Source: Vibrio fortis
Lineage (GTDB): Bacteria > Pseudomonadota > Gammaproteobacteria > Enterobacterales > Vibrionaceae
Length of the DNA: 64,000 bases
Reading direction: 5' to 3'
Assembly: GCF_000695685.1 (NCBI RefSeq)
Contig: NZ_JFFR01000023.1
Location: forward strand, 62,001 to 126,000
Shown here one piece after another: positions 49,963-57,748 of the stretch. The notes under the pieces were generated by a model. The model did no database searches. It was not told the DNA's origin and saw only the letters and a program-made list of their open reading frames with translations. A program made the translations under genes and the position numbers. How positions within the stretch are numbered: the stretch's first letter is position 1; every line of letters begins with the position of its first letter.

Positions 49963-50169
49963 ATGAATTCAGGTACAGTTAGAGTCGAACTGGATGAGCG
50001 CTCGAACAAAACTTCTTTGATTAAGAAATTCTATTTCAAAGTACAGCAATTTAGACAAAATGCTAAAACAAGAAAGCATTTAGCTGATCTACCCGATCAT
50101 CTTTTAAATGATATTGGGTTAACGCATACACAAGCACAGCAAGAGGCGAGGAAAGCGTTTTGGGAGTAA
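49963..50169 (+). CDS. DUF1127 small protein
   Basis: 68 residues. C-terminal DUF1127 helix pair LADLPDHLLNDIGLTHTQAQQEA, here in parts LADLPDHLLNDIGL and THTQAQQEARKA, preceded by a basic helix (KKFYFKVQQFRQNAKTRK). Small DUF1127 proteins in alphaproteobacteria bind RNA and affect phosphate and carbon metabolism; role in Vibrio unknown. AGGGG precedes the ATG. Divergent from the LysR gene. Confidence 0.85.
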   Translation: MNSGTVRVELDERSNKTSLIKKFYFKVQQFRQNAKTRKHLADLPDHLLNDIGLTHTQAQQEARKAFWE

Positions 50170-50184
50170 GGGAATTAGATTTAA

Positions 50185-50224
50185 ATAAAAAGCGTCACTC
50201 AAGTTATTACCTAAGTGACGCTTA
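50185..50224 (-). terminator. Terminator of the acyl-CoA ligase gene
   Basis: AAGCGTCACT/AGTGACGCTT stem (14-base loop). On the minus strand the T-run TTTTTATTT follows. Confidence 0.8.
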
Positions 50225-50271
50225 TGCATTTAAAAACGCCCTTTATTATAAAGAACTTGGCTTAAGGTGGA

Positions 50272-51960
50272 TTACTCCTCCCAAACCACCAATTTATCTT
50301 TTGGCCAGTTGTGGCCCACTTCGTGGTACTTCTGCTCTAGAATATGACGCTTGATCTTGAGCGTTGGCGTTAGAATTCCGTTTTCAATGCTCCACGGTTC
50401 TTTGATCATCAGTACGCCTTTAATCTTCTCATGAGAGGCTAACTGCGAGTTCATCTTCTCGATCACGCGTTTGGTGGTTCTCTCGTAGCGTTCACGGTCG
50501 AAATTAGGGAAGTCATGAGGAACAACAAGCAGGATAGGACCAGGTAAGCCTAGACCAATCAGACACATCATCTCTACGCGACTGTACTCAAATAGCTTTT
50601 TCTCGATAGGTACAGGAGCAACGAACTTACCTTTCGCTGTCTTAAAGGTATCCTTCTTACGACCTTGAATCGTTAGGTAGCCTTCGTTATCAATAGCACC
50701 AATATCACCGGTGTGGAGCCAACCCTCGGCGTTAAATGACTCTTGTGTAGCAATGTCGTTTTTGTAGTAACCAGAGAACAAGCCTTTACTGCGCACTAAG
50801 ATCTCGTCATCTTCAGCAATCTTAAGCTCAACACCTGGGCCTGCGTTACCCACAGAACCAATCTTATCGGCTCTGAAAGGGTAGTTGAGGGTGCTGTAAG
50901 CAAACGATTCTGTCATCCCCCATGCCTCAGTGATGTGTAGGCCTACGCTTTCATACCAATCCAGCAGAGCTGGAGATACTGGTGCAGAACCACAACCAAG
51001 GACGCGAGCTTGATCTAACCCAAGACCATCTGCCAGCTTCTTCTTGATGAGTGAGTTCACAAACGGAATCTTGAGAAGAATATTAAGCTTCTTCTGTGGC
51101 AGTTTGTCTTGAATACGCTGTTGGAATAGAGTCCAGAGCCTTGGCACGGAGATGAACAGAGTCGGTCTGTGCATCTTCACGTCTTCGATAAAGGTATCGA
51201 GTGATTCTGGGAACGCGGTTGGTACACCACCCATGACAGATGAACCAAAAATGTAAACACGTTCTGTGATGTGAGCCAAAGGTAGATAAGAGAACAAGCG
51301 ATCGTTTTTCTCGATACCAATATGGTCGATTAGACGCTGAACCGACCAAGTAAAGGCACCATAGGTCAACATAGCGCCTTTTGGTTGACCTGAAGTCCCT
51401 GACGTATAAACCAGTGACATAAGCTTGTCGTCGTGATGCACAGGACGTTTTGAAGAGGGAGCACTCTTGTCGATGAGATCATTAAATGCGTATTGGCATT
51501 TTGCTGCTGTGTCATAAGGCAGGGCAATGCTGATAAGTTCTGGATTTTCATCGATCACTTGTTGAGTGGCCGCGGGGTCGTCAAGCTTACCTGCTATTAC
51601 GATCTTACTTTCACTGTGTTCAATACAGTACGCGATAGTATCTGCACCTGCCGTCGGGAAGATTGGCACACTGACAAAATCACCCAGCATCATGGCTAAG
51701 TCAGTAATGAACCACTCGGCACAGTTTTTTGATACTAGGGCAACTCGGTCGCCAGGCTTGGCACCGAGCTCTTCTAGCGCGGTAACCAGCCTCAGCGCTT
51801 TATCTGCCACCTCTTTATAGGTGAACTCGACAAACTGACGGTTGATGATTTGTTTAAGATAGACCTCATTTGGGCGCTCCTCTGCCCATTTTAAAATCAT
51901 TTCATTTGGTGTAGGGAGAGCTTGGTTTTGGTCTTGGCTAAACTCGTTAGGCTGAATCAT
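50272..51960 (-). CDS. Long-chain fatty acyl-CoA ligase (AMP-forming), FadD15-like
   Basis: Activates fatty acids with ATP and CoA. 562 residues. AMP-binding P-loop YTSGTSGQPKGAM, A5 motif AWGMTES, A7 LHTGDIG, A8 RKKDTFKTAKGKFV, and the catalytic Lys region TPTLKIKRH. It resembles the FadD15/FAA1 branch rather than E. coli FadD. GGAG before the ATG. The V. cholerae homologue is next to fusA2, as here (with four genes inserted). Confidence 0.88.
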   Translation of the reverse strand: MIQPNEFSQDQNQALPTPNEMILKWAEERPNEVYLKQIINRQFVEFTYKEVADKALRLVTALEELGAKPGDRVALVSKNCAEWFITDLAMMLGDFVSVPIFPTAGADTIAYCIEHSESKIVIAGKLDDPAATQQVIDENPELISIALPYDTAAKCQYAFNDLIDKSAPSSKRPVHHDDKLMSLVYTSGTSGQPKGAMLTYGAFTWSVQRLIDHIGIEKNDRLFSYLPLAHITERVYIFGSSVMGGVPTAFPESLDTFIEDVKMHRPTLFISVPRLWTLFQQRIQDKLPQKKLNILLKIPFVNSLIKKKLADGLGLDQARVLGCGSAPVSPALLDWYESVGLHITEAWGMTESFAYSTLNYPFRADKIGSVGNAGPGVELKIAEDDEILVRSKGLFSGYYKNDIATQESFNAEGWLHTGDIGAIDNEGYLTIQGRKKDTFKTAKGKFVAPVPIEKKLFEYSRVEMMCLIGLGLPGPILLVVPHDFPNFDRERYERTTKRVIEKMNSQLASHEKIKGVLMIKEPWSIENGILTPTLKIKRHILEQKYHEVGHNWPKDKLVVWEE

Positions 51961-52051
51961 TGTCTAACTCCATGTTTTTCGCTAAGTTATTGTTGTTAAA
52001 ATTATGTTAAAGATAGCACGTGCATATTCTTTTAGGGAGTAAAATTAGCGT

Positions 52052-52798
52052 TTATTTGTCATCTATGCAGGCTCGCCTATAACTTGCTGGGGTAACCCCT
52101 GTTCTCTTCTTAAAGATTCGTGAAAAGTAAGAGACATCTTTATAGCCACATTGGTAAGCGATCACTGCGATTTTTGAGTCTGTATCCCTTTGCATGATCT
52201 CTTTGGCTAACAAAATTCGCTTATCGCAAACGAAGTCTCGAAAGCTGACGCCAAAGTGCCTATGAAACTTTTTAGAAAAGTAGCTTGTAGAGCAGTGACA
52301 CATCTCTGCAAGGTCGGGCTCTCGTATATCAGAAGTGAGATGACTCAAGATGTATTCGGAGACCTGTTTTAAGAACAGAGTGTCGCTATCTCTCTCTCGA
52401 TTATTACTTTCAATCTGACAATGTGTATTGAACAAATGATCTGTCTTAATTTTGAGAATCTCGAGCTCATTTGTGAGGCCAATCTCATTCACATTGACAA
52501 TATCAATCAGACTTTTCTTATATCTAATTACATTCTCTATAGAACAGTTTGATATAACAATAATCTTCTTATTTAGGTTTTCACAAATAGAAATAGCCAT
52601 GTTAAGTAGTTGATAATTTTTATTTTCATTGATTATAAAAAATACCAATCTTACTTCTAACCTACTGATAATAGAGATGTCTTGATCAAAATTTGTTATA
52701 GGGAAAAACTTCTCGACTTTTTTTACAATTATCGAATTAATTCTACTCTTCTTGTCGGTTAATAAAGGTGTAATTAGATGCATAAATATATGCCTCAT
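52052..52798 (-). CDS. AraC-family regulator, probable Tad locus regulator
   Basis: 248 residues. C-terminal AraC HTH pair (about 140-240): DLAEMCHCSTSYFSKKFHRHFGVSF as the first HTH region, IAYQCGYKDVSYFSRIFKKRTGVTP as the second (motifs in parts). N-terminal region (about 20-115) has alternating strands and helices like a receiver domain, without the phosphate-accepting Asp pattern. Divergent from flp1, so probably its regulator. AT-rich. ATG 52798 has no ribosome site; ATG 52783 has GAGG 9 bases before it. Confidence 0.8.
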   Translation of the reverse strand: MRHIFMHLITPLLTDKKSRINSIIVKKVEKFFPITNFDQDISIISRLEVRLVFFIINENKNYQLLNMAISICENLNKKIIVISNCSIENVIRYKKSLIDIVNVNEIGLTNELEILKIKTDHLFNTHCQIESNNRERDSDTLFLKQVSEYILSHLTSDIREPDLAEMCHCSTSYFSKKFHRHFGVSFRDFVCDKRILLAKEIMQRDTDSKIAVIAYQCGYKDVSYFSRIFKKRTGVTPASYRRACIDDK

Positions 52799-52934
52799 GT
52801 TTCATTTGTTAACTTTTATTGAAAGTGGATGCGTATAAAACCTCTATTGAATAGATTAGAAAGAGAACCAAAAAGTACAAGTGAAAAGAAAAAAAATCCT
52901 AACTCAATATGATCTTTACCTCTAGATTTACCTT

Positions 52935-52953
52935 ACAGGTTAGCAAAACCTGT
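52935..52953. repeat. Inverted repeat in the flp1 leader
   Basis: ACAGGT-TAGCAAA-ACCTGT, perfect 6-7-6, about 13 bases before the flp1 ribosome site. Operator or mRNA hairpin. Confidence 0.55.
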
Positions 52954-52977
52954 CCTAGCAATAATGGAGATATGACC

Positions 52978-53172
52978 ATGGATAAGTTAATGAATAATAT
53001 TAAAGAATTTCTAAATGATGAAGAAGGCCTTACAGTGATCGAATACGTAATCGGTGCTGCAATGCTGGTTTTAGGACTAACTACAATTTTTAGTGGTGTC
53101 GGCGCTGCATTAGCAAATAAACTGATTGCGATTATTGGATTGATTACCAGCACGGGTACTCCTGGTGTGTAG
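52978..53172 (+). CDS. flp: Flp pilin 1 (prepilin)
   Basis: Major subunit of the Tad/Flp pilus. 64 residues from ATG 52978 (GGAG with an 8-base spacer; ATG 52972 is too close). 17-residue leader ending EEG, then LTVIEYVIGAAMLV: the G-XXXX-E-Y Flp processing motif and hydrophobic stalk. Short, Gly/Ala rich C-terminus. First gene of the operon. Confidence 0.93.
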   Translation: MDKLMNNIKEFLNDEEGLTVIEYVIGAAMLVLGLTTIFSGVGAALANKLIAIIGLITSTGTPGV

Positions 53173-53365
53173 TAATTGGGGTCTTATATTAAAACGCTAT
53201 TTTAATAAATCTTCGCTCAAAGAGTGGACCAAAGATGAGAGTGGACTGGTTGTTGTCGAATATATCATTGGGGCTGCGGGCCTTTTGATCGTCGTAGGAT
53301 TGTTGTTTGCAAACTTCGGAACAAGTCTTCTCTCTAAACTGACGAGCATTCTCGATTTGCTTTGA
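53165..53365 (+). CDS. Flp pilin 2 (prepilin, GTG start)
   Basis: Second Flp-type prepilin, 66 residues. 27-residue leader ending KDESG, then LVVVEYIIGAAGLLIVV: again G-XXXX-E-Y. No ATG is in frame, so the start is GTG 53165 inside the end of flp1 (8-base overlap), or translation enters otherwise. C-terminus ends LTSILDLL. Minor or alternative pilin. Confidence 0.82.
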   Translation: MCSNWGLILKRYFNKSSLKEWTKDESGLVVVEYIIGAAGLLIVVGLLFANFGTSLLSKLTSILDLL

Positions 53366-53383
53366 AGTGGGGACAAAAACCAT

Positions 53384-53863
53384 ATGTCAACTTACATCAG
53401 TATATGGGTAATTCTTTTGCTAATTTCATTTTATGATCTTAGCGAGAATAGAATCCCCAATAAGCTTCTTGTTTTACTGCTGATTTTTGGTTTTTTCTAT
53501 GGCTTTCAGGAAGTCGGATTAAAAGAACAAGCGTTAGGATTATTATTATATTTCTCCAGCGGTCTCATTCTCTATTTTATCAAGGTGATGTCCGCTGGTG
53601 ATGTTAAATTGCTAGGCGTAATAGGTATGATATTTGGTGCATCAAGTATTGTTGATGTCGGATATTATATCCTAATGGCTAGCGGGTTGATTGGGACTAT
53701 GTATTTATTCTTATTTAAGGTAAATACCCTTGAGTTTCAAGGTTGCTCTTTGAGTGTCAACCCGCTCAATAAACAAATTCATGCAAGGTATAAAGAAAAA
53801 ATAACCATGCCATTCGCACCTTCAGTCGTTATAGGTCTCGCTATGTACAGTTATTTTACTTAA
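53384..53863 (+). CDS. tadV: TadV/CpaA prepilin peptidase
   Basis: Inner-membrane aspartic peptidase that processes Flp, TadE and TadF prepilins. 159 residues, about five or six helices. Catalytic Asp18 (FYDLSENRIPN) and Asp73 (MSAGDVKLLG), the paired Asp of type IV prepilin peptidases. No N-methyltransferase domain, as usual for TadV. Follows flp2 after 18 bases. Confidence 0.9.
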   Translation: MSTYISIWVILLLISFYDLSENRIPNKLLVLLLIFGFFYGFQEVGLKEQALGLLLYFSSGLILYFIKVMSAGDVKLLGVIGMIFGASSIVDVGYYILMASGLIGTMYLFLFKVNTLEFQGCSLSVNPLNKQIHARYKEKITMPFAPSVVIGLAMYSYFT

Positions 53864-53911
53864 TTTTTTGAGGCTAGACGTTTAGGCTCATTACTTAAAG
53901 AGGGATGCTTT

Positions 53912-55261
53912 ATGGACATGAGAGGGACAAGAATAACGACCCATTTGAAGCCTCAAATATCAGCACCGTTGGTACCTACCTCATTTGATATGCTTGGTAT
54001 TCCAGAGGTAGTGGTAGAAAACCTCGTAATCAAACACTTATCAGCCTATCCGAAGTCCGATGTTTTGGAATTATCTAATTACCTTTGTGTGGTCACGCAC
54101 ATTGTCGAAAGTGCATTAGCGGTGCTTCGAAAAAAATCACTGATCGAAGTATTTCAACCTAACTCTAATCTCTCAGTTAACACACTGTCTCATAGCCACG
54201 TACGATATTCACTATCTGAAAAAGGCTTAGAAGAAGCTGAGTTAGCATTCAAGCGAGATGCTTACCTTGGACCTGCTCCCGTATCTCTCGAACAGTACTG
54301 TGAGATTGTAAAAGCGCAAGACCTAAGAGCCCAACTAGTCACTCGTCCAGACGTTGAAGAAGCGTTGCATGATGTTTATGGCGTTGAAAGTAAGGTGCCT
54401 GTCCTTGGGCCTGCCATTAATTCGGGGCGTGCTTTGCTTCTTTACGGACATGCAGGTACAGGTAAAACCTTCGTCGCATCAAGGATTGTGAATGCTCTGC
54501 AAACCTCAGTATTTATTCCTTACGCAGTGTATGCGTTAGGAAACATCATTAAGGTATTTTCTGCCCAACACCACAAACCTATTGATAATAATGGCAAAGA
54601 CCGATCTGTTTCTCTGCTGGATCAATATGACAAGCGTTGGCTCAATTGTGAGCGACCAAATATTCAAGTCGGTGGTGAATTAACGATGGAGATGCTGGAA
54701 GTCAACCATTCAGAAAATAGTCGAGTATGGTTAGCTCCACTACAGATGATGGCCAACAACGGTATTTTCGTTATTGATGATTTAGGGCGACAACCTATGC
54801 CCGTAGATGCGTTGTTAAATCGTTGGATCGTTCCAATGGAGTACTATTTCGACCATTTATCTCTGCCCAACGGCCAACAAATTACAATTCCTTTCATCTT
54901 GACGTTAGCCTTCTCAACTAACTTGGATCCCCAGAGAATCAGTGATCCTGCCTTTTTACGTCGTTTAGGCTACAAAATAGAATTTGAACCACTCTCGCAA
55001 AAAGATTACCAAACTCTATGGGTTGATACCGCTCGAGAGAAAAGCTTTGAGCTACCTGATAATACAATTGAACAGTTGTACAAACTTCACCGCATTCACA
55101 ATGTTAATTATTTCCCTTGCTTACCTAAAGATCTCGTCGGGATCAGTAAAGATATCGTTCTGTTTGAACAGCTACCGTTAACGATTACTCCCGAGATTCT
55201 GACAATGGCATGGAAGGTGTATTTCACTTCTGATGGACTCGAGGAAGAGAGCAATGAGTAA
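53912..55261 (+). CDS. Winged-helix-like/AAA+ ATPase in the Tad locus
   Basis: 449 residues. Residues about 33-112 look like a winged-helix DNA-binding domain (VIKHLSAYPKSDVLELSNYL, then ALAVLRKKSLIEVF, then RYSLSEKGLEEAE as wing and end). AAA+ domain about 140-440: Walker A GHAGTGKT (179-186), Walker B FVIDD (286-290), sensor-1 FSTN (334-337), arginine-finger candidate FLRR (349-351). No protease or secretion motif. The gene lies between tadV and cpaB and overlaps cpaB (ATGAGTAA), so it is co-translated with the pilus genes. Not part of the classical tad set. Could be a regulator or an assembly ATPase. Confidence 0.8.
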   Translation: MDMRGTRITTHLKPQISAPLVPTSFDMLGIPEVVVENLVIKHLSAYPKSDVLELSNYLCVVTHIVESALAVLRKKSLIEVFQPNSNLSVNTLSHSHVRYSLSEKGLEEAELAFKRDAYLGPAPVSLEQYCEIVKAQDLRAQLVTRPDVEEALHDVYGVESKVPVLGPAINSGRALLLYGHAGTGKTFVASRIVNALQTSVFIPYAVYALGNIIKVFSAQHHKPIDNNGKDRSVSLLDQYDKRWLNCERPNIQVGGELTMEMLEVNHSENSRVWLAPLQMMANNGIFVIDDLGRQPMPVDALLNRWIVPMEYYFDHLSLPNGQQITIPFILTLAFSTNLDPQRISDPAFLRRLGYKIEFEPLSQKDYQTLWVDTAREKSFELPDNTIEQLYKLHRIHNVNYFPCLPKDLVGISKDIVLFEQLPLTITPEILTMAWKVYFTSDGLEEESNE

Positions 55262-56003
55262 AAGCCAAATATTTCTTCTATTTTTACTGTCCGTAGTATT
55301 CGGTTTAGCCGCTGTGTTTTTTGCTAAACAATGGATGGACAATCAAGTACAGCCAACGGTCGAGGTGGAGCAGGTTGAGCGTCATCCTGTTGTTGTCGCC
55401 TCTCAAGAGATCGAAGCAGGAACCATTATTGAGGAGCAATACTTAACCACAAAATTGATGGAGAAAGATTGGATTAATGAAAACAACTACTCTGACACTG
55501 AGGAGTTGGTCGGTAAGGTTGTCGCTAACACGATATATGCCGGTGAGGTTCTGCATAAGATGCGGTTTACTGTACCAGGTGAAGGTTCAACATTAGCTGC
55601 TTTGATTCCTGAAAATAAACGAGCGGTGACGATTCGTGTGGATGATGTTATCGGTGTCGCAGGTTTCCTATTACCAGGTAATAAGGTGGATATTCTCAAC
55701 ACGGTTTCGTATGGGAAGAACTCGGCTTCAACGCAAACGGTGTTGAAAGACATCAAAGTACTTGCGGTAGACCAAACCGCTAAAACCAAAGAGAACAGTC
55801 CTATCATTGTCCGTGCCGTAACATTGGAAGTGACCCCGAAAGATGCCGAGAAGTTACTAACAGCTAAAAGTAAAGGCAGTATTCAACTGACACTCAGAAA
55901 CCCACATGAAGTAGACAAAAAAGTCGTGAAACGATACGTACCAAGACCAAGCGTTACTATCATCAAAGGTACGGAAACATCGAATGTTCGCGTCAAGGAT
56001 TGA
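55254..56003 (+). CDS. cpaB: Flp pilus assembly protein CpaB/RcpC
   Basis: Periplasmic/inner-membrane assembly factor of the Flp pilus. 249 residues from ATG 55254, which overlaps the preceding stop by 8 bases. One N-terminal helix (about 5-25), then an SAF domain (about 45-110, VVVASQEIEAGTIIEEQYL) and a RcpC domain (about 115-235, AVTIRVDDVIGVAGFLLPGNKVDI). Confidence 0.9.
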   Translation: MSKSQIFLLFLLSVVFGLAAVFFAKQWMDNQVQPTVEVEQVERHPVVVASQEIEAGTIIEEQYLTTKLMEKDWINENNYSDTEELVGKVVANTIYAGEVLHKMRFTVPGEGSTLAALIPENKRAVTIRVDDVIGVAGFLLPGNKVDILNTVSYGKNSASTQTVLKDIKVLAVDQTAKTKENSPIIVRAVTLEVTPKDAEKLLTAKSKGSIQLTLRNPHEVDKKVVKRYVPRPSVTIIKGTETSNVRVKD

Positions 56004-56011
56004 GGTGATAT

Positions 56012-57469
56012 ATGAAAATAATAATAACTTGTCTGATTGGTTTACTGTGTGTCTCGCTTTCTAGCTATGCAGCGATTCAAACGGGAAAAACCGTCACGGT
56101 GCCGCACCATAAGTCAACACACGTGAAGTTGTCTGGAAAAGCGAGCAAGGTGTCTCTCGGTGACCCAGATGTCCTTGATATTGTGATGCTCAAATCTAAC
56201 GAGCTGTTTTTGATAGGTAATAAGCTTGGCGCTACGAATTTAATGGCATGGGACTCAAGAGGAGTGCTGATCGAGTCAATCAATATTGAAGTGACACATG
56301 ATTTAAATAGTCTGAAAGCTAAGTTGTTTGAATTTTTGCCGAATGAGCAGATCGAAGTTCATAGTTCACAGAATCGTTTGTTATTGAGCGGTCAAGTGAG
56401 CAATCAGCAACAGATGAATATTGCCATGCGTATCGCTGAAACCTATGCAGCAGGGCAGTCTGTTGATACATCGAAAGAGTCAGGAAGTGAAGTGACTGCT
56501 GCAACTGGTGTGATCAATCTAATGTCGATAGGTGGAGCACAACAGGTCATGCTAGAAGTTACGGTAGCGGAAGTTCAGCGTAGCCTAGTGAGAAAATTTG
56601 ATGCGAATTTCCATTTTTTCCAAAGCAGCGGTTCTAATTTCTCATGGGGTGGTGCGTCCGTTCCTGCTGGCATTGCTGGCGCTACGCCTATCTTCGATAT
56701 CCCCACCTCACAAGACTACGGCATATTAGGGTCGTTTGTTGATGGTAATACCCTTTTCAGTTTTGCGTTGGATGTTGCTAAACAAAATGGTGTAGCCAAA
56801 GTTCTAGCGGAACCAAACTTGACCGCTCTTAGTGGAGCAAAAGCTGAATTTTTAGCGGGTGGTGAGTTCCCTATCCCTGTTCCTGATGAAGACGGCATCA
56901 CCATCGAGTACAAAGAGTACGGTGTTGGCTTAAAGTTCATTCCAACTGTTCTGAGCGATCAAAAAATCAACCTCAACCTTGCCGTTGATGTGAGTGAAAT
57001 TGCCAATAGTAGTTCTCTTACCATTGAACCGAGTTTGAGCAATGCGACTTATTTCATCCCACCTATTACTCGACGTAGTGCGTCATCAACATTGGAATTG
57101 GCTGATGGACAAACCATCGGTATCGCGGGTCTGTTGAGTGAAAACGTGCGAGATGTAAGTAATAAGATGCCGGGGTTGGGAGAGGTTCCTGTTTTGGGGC
57201 AGTTATTCAATAGCCAAGAATTTGTATCGGGGGAAACAGAATTGGTGATTTTAGTTACCCCAAGACTGGCTAAGCCTATAGATAGAAATGCCGTAACTCT
57301 ACCGACGGATGCCTTTGTGAGCCCTAATGACCTTCAGTATTACTTGCTTGGCCGAAGTGCTTACATTGCGGAGCCATCGGGTGATGATGAACAAGCTCCT
57401 CGTCAATCTGCGCCTCAAACTGTTCCAGTTGAAGGTGGAAGCGAAGGCTCATTTGGACATGAATTATAA
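56012..57469 (+). CDS. cpaC: Flp pilus secretin CpaC/RcpA
   Basis: Outer-membrane secretin channel for pilus export. 485 residues, signal peptide 1-20 (ending SSYA). Pilus/T2SS N-terminal domain (about 25-95, VTVPHHKSTHVKL, KVSLGDPDVLDI), BON-like region about 100-150, secretin domain about 210-420 with the VLAEPNLTALSGAKAEFLAGGEFPIPV region and GLLSENVRDVSNKMPGLGEVPVLGQLF end. Tail is Gln/Pro/Gly rich. Confidence 0.92.
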   Translation: MKIIITCLIGLLCVSLSSYAAIQTGKTVTVPHHKSTHVKLSGKASKVSLGDPDVLDIVMLKSNELFLIGNKLGATNLMAWDSRGVLIESINIEVTHDLNSLKAKLFEFLPNEQIEVHSSQNRLLLSGQVSNQQQMNIAMRIAETYAAGQSVDTSKESGSEVTAATGVINLMSIGGAQQVMLEVTVAEVQRSLVRKFDANFHFFQSSGSNFSWGGASVPAGIAGATPIFDIPTSQDYGILGSFVDGNTLFSFALDVAKQNGVAKVLAEPNLTALSGAKAEFLAGGEFPIPVPDEDGITIEYKEYGVGLKFIPTVLSDQKINLNLAVDVSEIANSSSLTIEPSLSNATYFIPPITRRSASSTLELADGQTIGIAGLLSENVRDVSNKMPGLGEVPVLGQLFNSQEFVSGETELVILVTPRLAKPIDRNAVTLPTDAFVSPNDLQYYLLGRSAYIAEPSGDDEQAPRQSAPQTVPVEGGSEGSFGHEL

Positions 57470-57479
57470 GGAGATAGCT

Positions 57480-57731
57480 ATGATTAAGGTGATGATGGTT
57501 TGTCTCAGTGTAGGTTTGGTGGGGTGTGTAACGTCAGATGCACCTCTGGGTCACTCTGTAGCTCAGGTTAAAACAGAACAAATTTATAACCCAGATGCGA
57601 CTCAAGAAAATTTGCTCGTAGTGCCTGACGGTACAGGGGAGCGAATGCAGATTGGTTACGATAGATATGTCGGTAAAGGAGAAGAAGCCTTATCTGGCAA
57701 TAGTAGCCAAGTACTTCAAGAGTTTAATTGA
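57480..57731 (+). CDS. Small Tad-locus lipoprotein (RcpB/CpaD slot)
   Basis: 83 residues from ATG 57480 (TAAGGAG 5-6 bases upstream). Signal peptide with lipobox LVGC, Cys16. The rest is short and polar with no recognised domain. It occupies the place of rcpB/cpaD in other tad loci but is far smaller; its name is positional only. Overlaps nothing; tadG-like starts 17 bases after its stop. Confidence 0.8.
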   Translation: MIKVMMVCLSVGLVGCVTSDAPLGHSVAQVKTEQIYNPDATQENLLVVPDGTGERMQIGYDRYVGKGEEALSGNSSQVLQEFN

Positions 57732-57748
57732 TATTTGGAGGTACTCAT

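Noticed and set aside
50160..50354. Open frame after the DUF1127 gene
   Set aside because: Crosses the terminator of the acyl-CoA ligase and overlaps its end; no family.
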